Of a stretch of 27,111 bases of DNA, positions 1-8,419 are shown one piece after another. Where the stretch lies: the NCBI GenBank assembly GCA_028696755.1, contig JAQVGK010000002.1:1-27111 (forward strand). The letters run 5' to 3'. Under the pieces are notes generated by a model that saw only the letters and a list, made by a program, of their open reading frames with translations, searched no databases and was not told the DNA's origin. The translations under genes and the position numbers were made by a program. This DNA comes from Bacteroidales bacterium (GTDB taxonomy: Bacteria; Bacteroidota; Bacteroidia; Bacteroidales; ML635J-15). Every line of letters starts with the position of its first letter. Positions within the stretch are counted from its first letter, which is position 1.

Positions 1-1
1 T

Positions 2-454
2 ATAACCATTGACGAAAGCTGCTCAAATACCAACAGATTGCGTTTTGCTTCTTATGACAGCGAGCCATATATTAATGAGAACGCCAAGCCATTCAGCTTG
101 ATTTTAGTTGAGAAAAAACAACCAAAAACAAACCTTAAAACCAAACATTCAAATTTTACCGACAATGTTTTCGAAAACTTCAATCAGAATGCAGATGTAA
201 TAGGTTTACTGAATAATCACGGTTGGAAAGTATTAAACCAAAAAGGTGATAGAATTTACCTCCAACGCCCGGGCAAAGATGGCAAAGGTATTTCAGGAAA
301 TTACAATATAGCATTAAGATTATTTACTACTTGGAGTAGCTCCACTATATTTGAAGCCAGAAAGGCATACAACGCAAGTCAATTATTTAATTTATTAGAA
401 TGTGGAGACGATTGGAAGCAGACTGGAAAGCGACTGAAAGAACTAAATTACTAA
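2..454 (+). CDS. BT4734/VirE-N-like mobile-element protein, 3' part
   Basis: The gene is cut by the left edge of the window. The frame is open from base 2, where the TTG at 38 is an internal leucine and not a start, and it reads ITIDESCSNTNRLRFASYDS onward. The 'SNTNRLRFASYDSEPYINENAKPF' type of sequence is characteristic of the C-terminal part of the BT4734/BF3469 (VirE N-terminal) domain, found in primase-like proteins of Bacteroidetes conjugative and mobilisable elements. The last 90 residues (NHGWKVLNQKGDRIYLQRPGK..., then ...FNLLECGDDWKQTGKRL) match the small PriCT-like tail seen in those proteins. I infer a role in element replication or priming. It lies on the same strand as the following cargo, separated by 116 bp, and marks the mobile-element backbone side of the window. 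Confidence in the family is moderate because most of the domain is off-window. Confidence 0.72.
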   Translation: MTIDESCSNTNRLRFASYDSEPYINENAKPFSLILVEKKQPKTNLKTKHSNFTDNVFENFNQNADVIGLLNNHGWKVLNQKGDRIYLQRPGKDGKGISGNYNIALRLFTTWSSSTIFEARKAYNASQLFNLLECGDDWKQTGKRLKELNY

Positions 455-468
455 GGTTATTTCAAAAT

Positions 469-483
469 ACTTCTAATTGAAGT
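469..483 (+). terminator. Weak hairpin after the primase-like gene
   Basis: ACTTC-TAATT-GAAGT forms a 5-bp stem with a 5-nt loop, followed by TTAATTTTTT. It lies 15 bp after the stop codon. The stem is short and AT-rich, so termination is only possible, not strongly supported. Confidence 0.3.
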
Positions 484-497
484 TTAATTTTTTGTAT

Positions 498-533
498 TTG
501 TCATTAATTGTCAAAACTTATAAGTATTTTTGC
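498..533 (+). promoter_or_regulatory. Putative operator (TTGTCA-N4-TTGTCA) and -7 element before the methyltransferase
   Basis: TTGTCA occurs at 498-503 and again at 508-513, ten bases apart, and is followed by AAA. Twelve bases further is TATTTTTGC (525-533), a good match to the Bacteroidetes -7 consensus TAnnTTTGC. The 10-bp palindrome ACTTATAAGT (516-525) sits between them. The same TTGTCA-N4-TTGTCA unit recurs at 11150 (first half ATGTCA) and 12458, each time upstream of a gene. A shared operator, perhaps of the WYL regulator in this locus, is an inference. Confidence 0.55.
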
Positions 534-570
534 AATTCCTCAATGCTAAAAAATTAAATCATTTCAATAT

Positions 571-3219
571 ATGGCTTCTATCAAATACTCTGACATTGAA
601 AACGAACTCAAAAAGTTAAGTTCAGAAACCCTCCCTCTCGAAATTGGCTACAATCTGTTGAAAGCATTTGGTACAAGCGATACTTACATAAAACGATACA
701 AAGCCGGTAAAGGCAATTTCGCTACCTTCGATGGCATACTTACTAAAAAACAATTTGCCTATAAACCTGTAACTACAATCCAACTGACCGACGAACTGGA
801 AGCGCTGAAAAAAGATGATAAAGTTGCCAAACAATATCCACGCATTATTGCCGTGTGCGATGGCGAAACACTATTGGCTTACGATACTAAAGAACGAGAA
901 TCGTACGAAAACAAGGTAGATAAAATCTGGCTCGATTTTCAATTCTTTTATCCGCTGGCAGGTGTGGATAAATTTTATGTGGCCGAAGAAGCCGAAGCCG
1001 ACATAAAAGCAGCCGTAAAAATGGCAAAGTTGCACAGCGAAATTCGCAGACAAAACGAATTTTCTTCGCAATCGGACATACACGATTTGAATATCTTTAT
1101 GACGCGCCTGCTCTTCTGTTTTTTTGCCGAAGACACAGGTATTTTCCAAAAGGATATTTTTTCCAACTACATTAAGCAATGCACGCAGGACGATGGCAGC
1201 GATTTGTCCGAAGCGTTGGATACCATTTTCAATGTGATGGACAGCAACGCACGACACGATTTGCCCAACGTTATCAGTCAATTTCCGTACGTGAATGGTG
1301 GCTTGTTTCACAGCCGCATTGCCATTCCTGATCTTAACTACAAAGTGCGCCGAATTATTCTGGAATGTGGCGAATTGAATTGGGGCGAAATCAACCCCGA
1401 TATTTTTGGTTCCATGTTTCAGGGAGTGGTTACGCCCGAGCTGCGTGGCGATTTTGGGATGCACTACACCAGTGTGCCCAACATTCTGAAACTTATTCAG
1501 CCGCTTTTTCTCAACGACCTTGAAGAGGCTTTTGCGAAAGCGTGGGACAACGAAAAACAACTCAATGCCTTGTTGTTTCGCATTTCGAAAATGAAGTTTT
1601 TCGACCCGGCCTGCGGTAGCGGTAATTTTCTGATTATTACCTACAAAGAATTACGGAAGCTCGAAATTCGTATCTGGCAACGCATAGCCGAACTCACCGG
1701 CTCACACATTCTGCCTTACAGCAATATCAGCATTACGCAGTTCTACGGCATTGAGATTGACAGCTTTGCCCACGAAGTAGCCATGCTATCGCTGTGGCTT
1801 GCCGAGCACCAAATGAATGCGCTCTTCTCCAAAACCTTTACCAACGTACACATTGACGCGCTACCGCTCAAAAATATCGACCATATACGCCAAGGCAATG
1901 CCTGCCGTGTAGATTGGAACGAAGTGTGCCCGCATACGCCCGAGGAAGAAGTGTTTGTAATGGGAAATCCGCCGTATTTGGGGAGTAGTATGCAAGACAA
2001 AAATCAAAAATTAGATTTAGAACACATTTGTGGTAATTTTGAAAACTATAAGAACTTAGATTACATTGCTTGTTGGTTCTATTTAGGTGCATTGTATATT
2101 AAAGATTCAAAATCAAAATATGCATTTGTGAGTACTAACTCCATAACACAAGGCGAACAAGTAGGATTGTTATGGCCCGATATTCTTGAATTAGATTTAC
2201 AAATTCAATTTGCTCACCAATCTTTTAAATGGGAAAATAATGCTCAAGGCAAAGCTGCTGTAATTGTTGTTATTATTGGCATATCATGTTTCAATAAAGA
2301 GAATAAAATTCTTTACAAGAATAATCAAATGATTAAATGCGAGAATATCAATCCATATCTTTATAGTTTCCCTAATGTTATTATTAGCAGAACTTCAAGG
2401 GTTTTGTCAAGATTTCCTGAAATGATAAAAGGTAGTATGCCTACAGATGGTGGATACTTATTGCTTGATAGTTTAGAAAAAAACGAGCTCCTTAATAAAT
2501 ATCCATTTCTTAACGAGGTAATAAAAGGTTATATGGGTTCGGATGATTTTTTGAATGGAAAGAAAAGGTATTGTTTGTGGATGAATGCCAGTCAATATAA
2601 TAAATTTAAAGATATACCTGAAATAAAAATCAGAATGGAAGGTGTGTCAAGAATTCGATTAGAAAGTGATACACAGACAACAAAAGATTACGCCATTTAT
2701 CCCTATTTATTCAGACAACCACAATACAAAGAAACTGATTCAATTATTGTGCCTGGTGTTTCGTCAGAAAGAAGAACTTATGTACCCGTGGGGTTAGTTG
2801 ATAAGAATACTGTTATCTCAAATGCAGCTTTTGCGATTTATGATGCAGGATTCTTTGAATTTGGTGTTGTTTCTTCTCTAATGCATATCACTTGGTTAAA
2901 GACTGTTGGTGGTAAATTGAAGTCTGATTATAGATATTCTCCAACTTTGGTTTACAACACCTTCCCCTTTCCAGAAATCTCATTAAACAAGCGCAAAATC
3001 ATAGACGCCTTAGCCGAAGAAGTATTGCTCACGCGGGAGCACCACAGCGGTAAAACCCTTGCCGAAATGTACGACCCCGACAAAATGCCTGCCGACCTCC
3101 GCGCTGCCCACCATGCACTGGATATGGCGGTAGATGGATGCTACCAGTCCGCACCGTTCAATAACGATGAAGAACGCCTGGCGTGTTTGTTTAAGTTGTA
3201 TGAGAAAATGACGAAATAA
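571..3219 (+). CDS. MmeI-family class I DNA N6-adenine methyltransferase
   Basis: This 882-aa protein is an MmeI-type (Type IIL) methyltransferase. The SAM-binding motif I is FDPACGSGNF at about 344-353 and the catalytic motif IV is NPPY at 466-469, which indicates adenine-N6 methylation. The N-terminal region keeps MmeI-like features ('PRIIAVCDGETLLAYDT', about 90-106), but the expected D-x9-ExK nuclease motif is not present: around D54 the sequence is FDGILTKKQFAYK, with no acidic residue at the E position. It may therefore act as a methyltransferase only. A helical segment lies at about 150-330 and a target-recognition region at about 470-795, ending at NTFPFP. Base use changes visibly inside the gene: 571-1980 and 2965-3219 are richer in G+C, while the recognition region is AT-rich, as expected if it was exchanged. 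The likely role is self-marking in a defence locus. The next gene starts 13 bp downstream. Confidence 0.88.
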   Translation: MASIKYSDIENELKKLSSETLPLEIGYNLLKAFGTSDTYIKRYKAGKGNFATFDGILTKKQFAYKPVTTIQLTDELEALKKDDKVAKQYPRIIAVCDGETLLAYDTKERESYENKVDKIWLDFQFFYPLAGVDKFYVAEEAEADIKAAVKMAKLHSEIRRQNEFSSQSDIHDLNIFMTRLLFCFFAEDTGIFQKDIFSNYIKQCTQDDGSDLSEALDTIFNVMDSNARHDLPNVISQFPYVNGGLFHSRIAIPDLNYKVRRIILECGELNWGEINPDIFGSMFQGVVTPELRGDFGMHYTSVPNILKLIQPLFLNDLEEAFAKAWDNEKQLNALLFRISKMKFFDPACGSGNFLIITYKELRKLEIRIWQRIAELTGSHILPYSNISITQFYGIEIDSFAHEVAMLSLWLAEHQMNALFSKTFTNVHIDALPLKNIDHIRQGNACRVDWNEVCPHTPEEEVFVMGNPPYLGSSMQDKNQKLDLEHICGNFENYKNLDYIACWFYLGALYIKDSKSKYAFVSTNSITQGEQVGLLWPDILELDLQIQFAHQSFKWENNAQGKAAVIVVIIGISCFNKENKILYKNNQMIKCENINPYLYSFPNVIISRTSRVLSRFPEMIKGSMPTDGGYLLLDSLEKNELLNKYPFLNEVIKGYMGSDDFLNGKKRYCLWMNASQYNKFKDIPEIKIRMEGVSRIRLESDTQTTKDYAIYPYLFRQPQYKETDSIIVPGVSSERRTYVPVGLVDKNTVISNAAFAIYDAGFFEFGVVSSLMHITWLKTVGGKLKSDYRYSPTLVYNTFPFPEISLNKRKIIDALAEEVLLTREHHSGKTLAEMYDPDKMPADLRAAHHALDMAVDGCYQSAPFNNDEERLACLFKLYEKMTK

Positions 3220-3232
3220 AAATCAGAAATCA

Positions 3233-4681
3233 ATGAAGTACTGGGAAGAAAATGCAATTGACTTTTTGCGAAAAAGCCTTTATCCTGTTCCACAAGAATT
3301 GAACGAGATTGATTGGAAATGCTCCTTGTCAACAAAAACCGAACGATTGGCACAGCATATCTCTGCTTTTTCCAATTATCCGGGTGGTGGGTTTCTTGCT
3401 ATAGGCATTAATAATGATGGGGAAGCTAATCCGCTGTCTAAAACTGAAATGGACGATATTATAAAAAAACTCGGTAATATTGCCCACAACAATCTGGTAC
3501 AATCTATCAGCATTGAACATGCTGTCATAAATTTCAATGAACAAGCAGTTCTTTTCATTTATATTCCGGAACAACCAAACAAGCCAATACATTTAAGAGG
3601 TTCAAATATCTATGAGAGCTGCACCCGAAGTGCTGGTCAAACCGTAAAGCTTTCGCGGCAGGCTGTATCTAATTTAATTGCAATTTCTACAGGGCTCGAT
3701 TTTGAATCACAAATTGCTCTTTCAAAAGCTAGCAATGACGATGTAATTCGATTAATTGACTATGACAGTTACTTCACATTGCAGGAAAAGCGGTTGCCTG
3801 AGACAAAGAAAAGTATAATTCTTGCACTTTCTGACGATGATTTGGTAAGTAGAAATAACGACAATTGGGATATTCTGAATTTAGGTGCAATACTTTTTTC
3901 TAAGAATTTGAATGAATTTAAAGAGCTAAAACGTAAGGCAGTAAGGGTAATTGTTTATGATGGTACAAGTAGAATAAATGCCATAAAAGAACAGGTTGGT
4001 TCAAAGGGATACGCTTCTGGTTTTGAAGGTTTGATAAGCTATATTATGGATCAGCTAAACGCAAATGAAGTTATTGAAACTGCACTTCGTAAAAATGTGA
4101 AAGTTTATCCTGAAATCGCAATTCGTGAATTTGTAGCAAATGCAATTATTCACCAGGACTTTATGGTTACAGGCACCGGAGTTATGGTTGAAATTTTTTC
4201 GGATAGAATCGAAATTACCAATCCGGGCGTCCCCTTAGTTGATGTAAATCGTTTTATTGACACGGCCCCTAAATCGCGAAATGAAAGTTTAGCGTCGTTA
4301 ATGAGGCGTTTAAATATCTGTGAAGAAAGAGGAAGTGGTGTGGATAGAGCTATTGATGCAATTGAGGTTTTTCAATTACCGGCCCCTAAATTTATACGGG
4401 GTGAAGATTATACCCGGGTTATTATTTTTGCTCCTACTCCTCTTACAAGAATGAATAACGAAGATAGAGTAAGAGCTTGTTATCAACACACCTGTCTGCA
4501 TTATGTAAATAATCAGCAGGTTAACAACCAATCGGTACGCAAACGTTTCAATATCGCTATAAATAATGTTTCCTTTGCTTCCAAAATAATTTCAGATACA
4601 ATTGATGCAGGATTAATAAAACCAGCAGACCCGGATAGTGCGTCTAAAAAGTTTGCTTCATATATACCTTTTTGGGCATAG
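3233..4681 (+). CDS. AlbA_2 (Schlafen-like) / HATPase_c_4 protein
   Basis: This 482-aa protein has an N-terminal AlbA_2 domain, about 20-150, with the typical 'GGFLAIGINNDG' strand-turn near residue 52 and 'IYESCTRSAGQTVKLSR' at its end. A C-terminal RecG-like ATP-binding fold (HATPase_c_4), about 295-400, contains 'AIREFVANAIIHQDF', 'VEIFSDRIEITNPG' and 'EERGSGVDRAIDAI'. A short winged-helix-like tail follows. AlbA_2/HATPase_c_4 proteins are usually annotated as putative transcriptional regulators or 'RecG-like ATP-binding' proteins, and they recur in defence islands. It starts 13 bp after the methyltransferase, so the two are very likely co-transcribed. The tail residues 'KFASYIPFWA' end the frame cleanly. 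Whether it regulates the locus, senses nucleic acid or acts as an effector cannot be told from sequence. Confidence 0.8.
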   Translation: MKYWEENAIDFLRKSLYPVPQELNEIDWKCSLSTKTERLAQHISAFSNYPGGGFLAIGINNDGEANPLSKTEMDDIIKKLGNIAHNNLVQSISIEHAVINFNEQAVLFIYIPEQPNKPIHLRGSNIYESCTRSAGQTVKLSRQAVSNLIAISTGLDFESQIALSKASNDDVIRLIDYDSYFTLQEKRLPETKKSIILALSDDDLVSRNNDNWDILNLGAILFSKNLNEFKELKRKAVRVIVYDGTSRINAIKEQVGSKGYASGFEGLISYIMDQLNANEVIETALRKNVKVYPEIAIREFVANAIIHQDFMVTGTGVMVEIFSDRIEITNPGVPLVDVNRFIDTAPKSRNESLASLMRRLNICEERGSGVDRAIDAIEVFQLPAPKFIRGEDYTRVIIFAPTPLTRMNNEDRVRACYQHTCLHYVNNQQVNNQSVRKRFNIAINNVSFASKIISDTIDAGLIKPADPDSASKKFASYIPFWA

Positions 4682-4863
4682 TTCTTTATTTCTTTCAAAA
4701 TAATATTTGAATATAAATTATATGTAATTGTTTGCAAATCAGCACTCTGTTTATTTCATTGAAAAATCACGGCAAAGAAAATTATAAACAATATAAGTTT
4801 TTTGTTTACGTGAACAACAGGACTATTGCATTATATATCAATAGATTATAATTTTCAATTGCT

Positions 4864-4891
4864 TTGATAACGAAATCGATTTCATTATCAA
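4864..4891. promoter_or_regulatory. 28-bp near-perfect palindrome upstream of the helicase gene
   Basis: The outer arms TTGATAA (4864-4870) and TTATCAA (4885-4891) flank the perfect 12-bp palindrome GAAATCGATTTC (4872-4883). Only the symmetric pair 4871/4884 (c/a) breaks the dyad, so 26 of 28 positions match. There is no T-tract, which argues against a terminator. It ends 58 bp before the helicase ATG, inside the 268-bp gap that divides the locus into two gene groups. I read it as an operator for a dimeric regulator. Confidence 0.65.
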
Positions 4892-4949
4892 TATCAAAAC
4901 TCATTTTGCAATAAAGTTAATAACGCTATTTCAAAACACATAAAACGCC

Positions 4950-6914
4950 ATGGAGCAAAACAACATTGTTGAAATAAAATACGAGCAAACAGGCAATTCG
5001 TCCAATACTAACGAACTGGGTATGCGCGAAATGCAGGCAAAGGTGTATAAGGCTCGCGACGAGCAATACATTCTGGTTAAAGCACCTCCTGCTTCGGGTA
5101 AGTCGCGGGCATTGATGTATGTAGCGTTGTACAAACTGGCAAACCAAAGCATAAATAAAGTAGTGGTAGTGGTGCCCGAAAAAACAATTGGTCGGTCGTT
5201 TCAAAATACGAACTTGAAAAAGCAGGGCTTTATGTACGATTGGGAAGTGGCACAATACTTCAACCTATGCGATACCGAAAACGAACGCGATAAAATAGGG
5301 CGATTCAAAGAGTTTTTCATTCAACGAAACACCAATAAACTGATTTGTACCCACTCTACGCTTCGCAATGCCATGAAAGAGTTGAGCAACAATGTTTTTG
5401 ACGAGTGTTTGTTGGCTATCGATGAATTTCACCATGCTTCTGCTTCTGCCGATAGTGGGTTAGGTAATGTTGTGCGTGATATTATGGCTGAAACTTCGGC
5501 TCATATTATTGCTATGACGGGTTCATATTTTCGGGGTGATGGCGATTTTGTCCTCCGCCCCGAGGACGAAAGACGTTTCTTTCCGGTAACTTATAATTAT
5601 TATCAGCAGCTAAATGGTTATCAACACCTGAAAACATTGGGTTTGGGCTATCATTTTTACAGCAATGGCAACTACCTTACAGGTATTCAATCGCTTATAG
5701 ACCCCACTAAAAAAACATTGATTCATATTCCTTCGGTCAATTCCCGAGCTGCCACTGGCACCGGCAAAATGACCGAAGTAGAGGAAATAATGAAACTTTA
5801 CGGTACTATTGGTGAGAAAAACTATGACACAGGCATTACACAAGTAATTACACCCGAAGGAAAAACGCTCTATTTTGCCGATTTAGTAGAAGATAGTCCG
5901 AAAGAGCGAACCATTTTACAGGGTTACCTTCAACGCATGAGTAAAAAAGAGCATGTAGATGTAATTATCGCGCTGGGTACAGCCAAAGAGGGTTTCGACT
6001 GGCAATGGTGCGAGCAGTGTATTACCATTGGTGTTCGTGGTTCGCTAACTGAAGTAGTGCAGATTATTGGTCGCTGTACACGCGATTGCAAGGGAAAAGA
6101 ACATGCTCAATTTACAAACCTGATTGCTGCCCCCGATGCCAAACAGGACGATGTGGCAAAATCGGTAAACGATATGCTCAAAGCCATTGTTGCTTCATTG
6201 CTTATGGAGCAGGTAATGTCTCCTTCGTGGAACTTCAAAACGCGCAAAGATCCTTTTGAAAAGCCAACAGGAGCACGCGAATTATTTGTAGAAGGTTTAA
6301 AACCATTATCTTCAGCAAAAACCAATCTGATTGTTTCGGAACAATTGGACGACCTGAAAGCTACTATTTTGCAGGACAATATGATAGTTCGCGCACTTGA
6401 TGGCAATACCCCACCAGAAGTAATCAATCAGGTGATTATTCCCAAGATTATACGTGAGAAATATCCTGATTTGTCGGAGGACGAGGTAGAAGAAGTGCGG
6501 CAGCGAACTTTATTAGACACTATTGTAAAAGGCAATGATATTGTAGAAAGCGAAGGCAATCGCTTTTTGAAGCTGCCAAACCGTTTTATCAATATCGACA
6601 CCCTCAATATATCGCTGATTAATAGTATTAATCCGTTTCAAAGGGCTTACGAAATCATGTCGAAAAATGTTTCTGCTCCAATTCTCAAGATTATTCAGGA
6701 TACCATTGCTGAACAGAAATACGATATGACCATTGAAGAAGCAAAAATACTTTTTAAAGGTCCGTTGAAAGAATACCTGGCGCAAAACAATAATGTATTG
6801 CCTTCAAAAGATAGCGGAAATCCACAAGTGCGTAAATTAGCGCAGGCATACACTATTATCAGCAACGAGAAAAGACGGTATTTAAGTGGTTTAAGTCAAT
6901 CCAAACAAAACTGA
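4950..6914 (+). CDS. SF2 (DEAD/DEAH-like) helicase/translocase
   Basis: This 654-aa ATPase has a superfamily 2 helicase layout. Walker A is APPASGKS at 45-52, the Walker B/DEAD-like box is LLAIDEFHH (DEFH, 155-162), motif III is 'IAMTGSY' near 193, and motif VI is 'EVVQIIGRCTRD' in the second RecA fold. The C-terminal 230 residues have no motif I recognise and may be an accessory or docking domain. The variant DEFH box and the single-protein format resemble the helicase subunits found in restriction-like systems. It is the first gene of a five-gene cluster: the next ORF begins 5 bp after its stop. The start at 4950 is supported by the upstream palindrome and by the lack of an in-frame alternative near it. 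The likely role is ATP-dependent translocation on foreign DNA for the nucleases encoded next, which is an inference. Confidence 0.85.
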   Translation: MEQNNIVEIKYEQTGNSSNTNELGMREMQAKVYKARDEQYILVKAPPASGKSRALMYVALYKLANQSINKVVVVVPEKTIGRSFQNTNLKKQGFMYDWEVAQYFNLCDTENERDKIGRFKEFFIQRNTNKLICTHSTLRNAMKELSNNVFDECLLAIDEFHHASASADSGLGNVVRDIMAETSAHIIAMTGSYFRGDGDFVLRPEDERRFFPVTYNYYQQLNGYQHLKTLGLGYHFYSNGNYLTGIQSLIDPTKKTLIHIPSVNSRAATGTGKMTEVEEIMKLYGTIGEKNYDTGITQVITPEGKTLYFADLVEDSPKERTILQGYLQRMSKKEHVDVIIALGTAKEGFDWQWCEQCITIGVRGSLTEVVQIIGRCTRDCKGKEHAQFTNLIAAPDAKQDDVAKSVNDMLKAIVASLLMEQVMSPSWNFKTRKDPFEKPTGARELFVEGLKPLSSAKTNLIVSEQLDDLKATILQDNMIVRALDGNTPPEVINQVIIPKIIREKYPDLSEDEVEEVRQRTLLDTIVKGNDIVESEGNRFLKLPNRFINIDTLNISLINSINPFQRAYEIMSKNVSAPILKIIQDTIAEQKYDMTIEEAKILFKGPLKEYLAQNNNVLPSKDSGNPQVRKLAQAYTIISNEKRRYLSGLSQSKQN

Positions 6915-6919
6915 ATATT

Positions 6920-7192
6920 ATGAGTTGGTCAGAAGATTTATTGGAACTTTTCAACGATCCAATTTTGGCAGATGTAAAGCCATTTCCTCAGAAAATCACA
7001 AGCGATGACAGATTGGTTGAAGATTTTGTGCAGGTATGCGACTGGGTATTGGAAAATGGCTTTGAACCTCGTGAAGAAGGAGCCGATTTTACCGAACGTA
7101 AATACTACCGCCGTTTATTGAGCATAAGGAACGATGAAGAAAAAAGTGCTTTTCTGAAAACTCACGACACAGCTAATCTTTTAAATGATTAA
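6920..7192 (+). CDS. 90-aa protein with ELFNDP motif, unknown
   Basis: This small acidic protein is not recognised as any named family. It begins MSWSEDLLELFNDPILADV, and the next protein begins with a very similar stretch, ELEELFNDPLLEDI. It sits 5 bp after the helicase stop, and its own 3' end overlaps the start of the GIY-YIG gene by 8 bp, so translational coupling is likely. The rest, including 'VCDWVLENGFEPREE' and 'ERKYYRRLLSIRNDEEKSAFL', looks helical and charged, without transmembrane segments or a signal peptide. The reading frame uses codons like its neighbours and is tightly packed between them, so it is very probably a real gene. An adaptor, inhibitor or accessory subunit of the helicase-nuclease complex is possible but unproven. 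Confidence 0.75.
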   Translation: MSWSEDLLELFNDPILADVKPFPQKITSDDRLVEDFVQVCDWVLENGFEPREEGADFTERKYYRRLLSIRNDEEKSAFLKTHDTANLLND

Positions 7193-8414
7193 AACCATGC
7201 CAATTGATAAAGAATTAGAAGAATTATTCAATGATCCTTTGTTGGAGGATATTGGCAGGGAAGATTTGAGTCTATTCAATGTTCCCGATAGCTTTAAGAT
7301 TACCGATAAAGACAAGCCGGATTATGTAGCTCGTCGTGTTACATGTGAAAACTTTGCTGATTACGAAGCAGATTTTCGCAAAGTACAATTAGAACTTAAA
7401 ACAGGTAAGCGGAGTATTAAAAAATTCAAGGCAAATGCTCTCAAGGCAGGTAACTACTATGTTATTGGTGGGGTTATCCTGTTGCTCGATTATGTGGACG
7501 AATTAGTAGAAAAATCAAAGCGCAAAAAGAAAGATGCTCGTACTCGTTGCATTTACGAAAATGGTACTGAATCCGATATTTTTCTTGATACATTAAGACG
7601 CTCCCTAACCACCGAAGGCTACTTTATAACTGAAAGCATAGATACAAATGATGCGGTTTTTGATAATAAATTCGAAGTTACAACAGACGATAAACAGGAT
7701 GGTTGGATTTATGTATTGCGTTCCCTTTCCTCTAATCCAAAAATCTCCAATCAAAAGGACTTATACAAAATTGGTTTTTCCACCACACCTGTCGAAAAAC
7801 GAATTGCCAATGCTATAAACGATACCACTTATTTGATGGATAAAGTGGAAATAGTAGCAACTTGGAAAACCTACAACCTGAACACGCAAAAGCTGGAAGC
7901 GCTTATACACTCATTCTTTAGTGCAGTTCAGTTTCGTGTGCAATTAGTTGACCCTTCAGGTGCTCGTTTCACAGCCCGCGAATGGTATGTAGCACCGCTT
8001 GGCATTATCGAAAATGTAATAAATAGAATAATCGACGGCAGTATTATCCATTACCGTTACAATCCTTCTCTTTGCACGTTAGAGCAGTTACCCGAGAAAG
8101 AAGATTCAAAGCCGTCATACGACACTACAGGTTTAAAAATACTAACTCTGATTATTAAGCAAGAATGGTTGAACGAGATACTTGCTGGCCGTAAAAAGAT
8201 TGAATATCGTCAGATGAAACAATCTCAGTTAGGGAAATACACTTGGGTTAGCAATGAGGATGGCAAACGTTACCTCACAAAATATGACCTAATCCGATTT
8301 TATGTTGGTTACAGCAAAGACCGCCAAACAGCATTGGTAGAAATAACTGATACTACCTATGATTCTGAAAATCAATTAGTGGAGTATCATATAGGGAAAA
8401 TTTTAGAAAAATAA
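7185..8414 (+). CDS. GIY-YIG nuclease with C-terminal ASCH domain
   Basis: This 409-aa protein has an N-terminal ELFNDPLLEDI peptide (about 12-22) shared with the preceding 90-aa protein, then a linker region. A T5orf172/MUG113-like GIY-YIG nuclease domain starts near residue 172: 'GWIYVLRS', then 'LYKIGFSTTPVEKRI' and the likely catalytic Glu in 'KLEALIHSFF' near 238. The last 95 residues read as an ASCH (ASC-1 homology, PUA-like) domain: 'LKILTLIIKQEWLNEILAGRKKIEYRQ' and 'LIRFYVGYSKDRQTALVEI'. ASCH domains are thought to bind RNA or modified nucleotides, so the fusion suggests a nuclease guided by base modification or by RNA. The gene could start at 7185 (overlapping the upstream ORF by 8 bp) or at the second Met, MPIDKE, at 7197. 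It is followed 5 bp later by the DUF262 gene. Confidence 0.82.
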   Translation: MIKTMPIDKELEELFNDPLLEDIGREDLSLFNVPDSFKITDKDKPDYVARRVTCENFADYEADFRKVQLELKTGKRSIKKFKANALKAGNYYVIGGVILLLDYVDELVEKSKRKKKDARTRCIYENGTESDIFLDTLRRSLTTEGYFITESIDTNDAVFDNKFEVTTDDKQDGWIYVLRSLSSNPKISNQKDLYKIGFSTTPVEKRIANAINDTTYLMDKVEIVATWKTYNLNTQKLEALIHSFFSAVQFRVQLVDPSGARFTAREWYVAPLGIIENVINRIIDGSIIHYRYNPSLCTLEQLPEKEDSKPSYDTTGLKILTLIIKQEWLNEILAGRKKIEYRQMKQSQLGKYTWVSNEDGKRYLTKYDLIRFYVGYSKDRQTALVEITDTTYDSENQLVEYHIGKILEK

Positions 8415-8419
8415 ATTAT

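Noticed and set aside
38..454. Taking TTG at 38 as the start of the first gene
   Set aside because: The frame is open to the window edge, and the upstream residues (ITIDESCSNTNR) fit the family, so the gene is truncated by the window.
871..1560. 229-aa frame on the minus strand inside the methyltransferase gene
   Set aside because: It is antisense to a well-supported coding region with intact motifs. The translation is low-complexity and matches no family.
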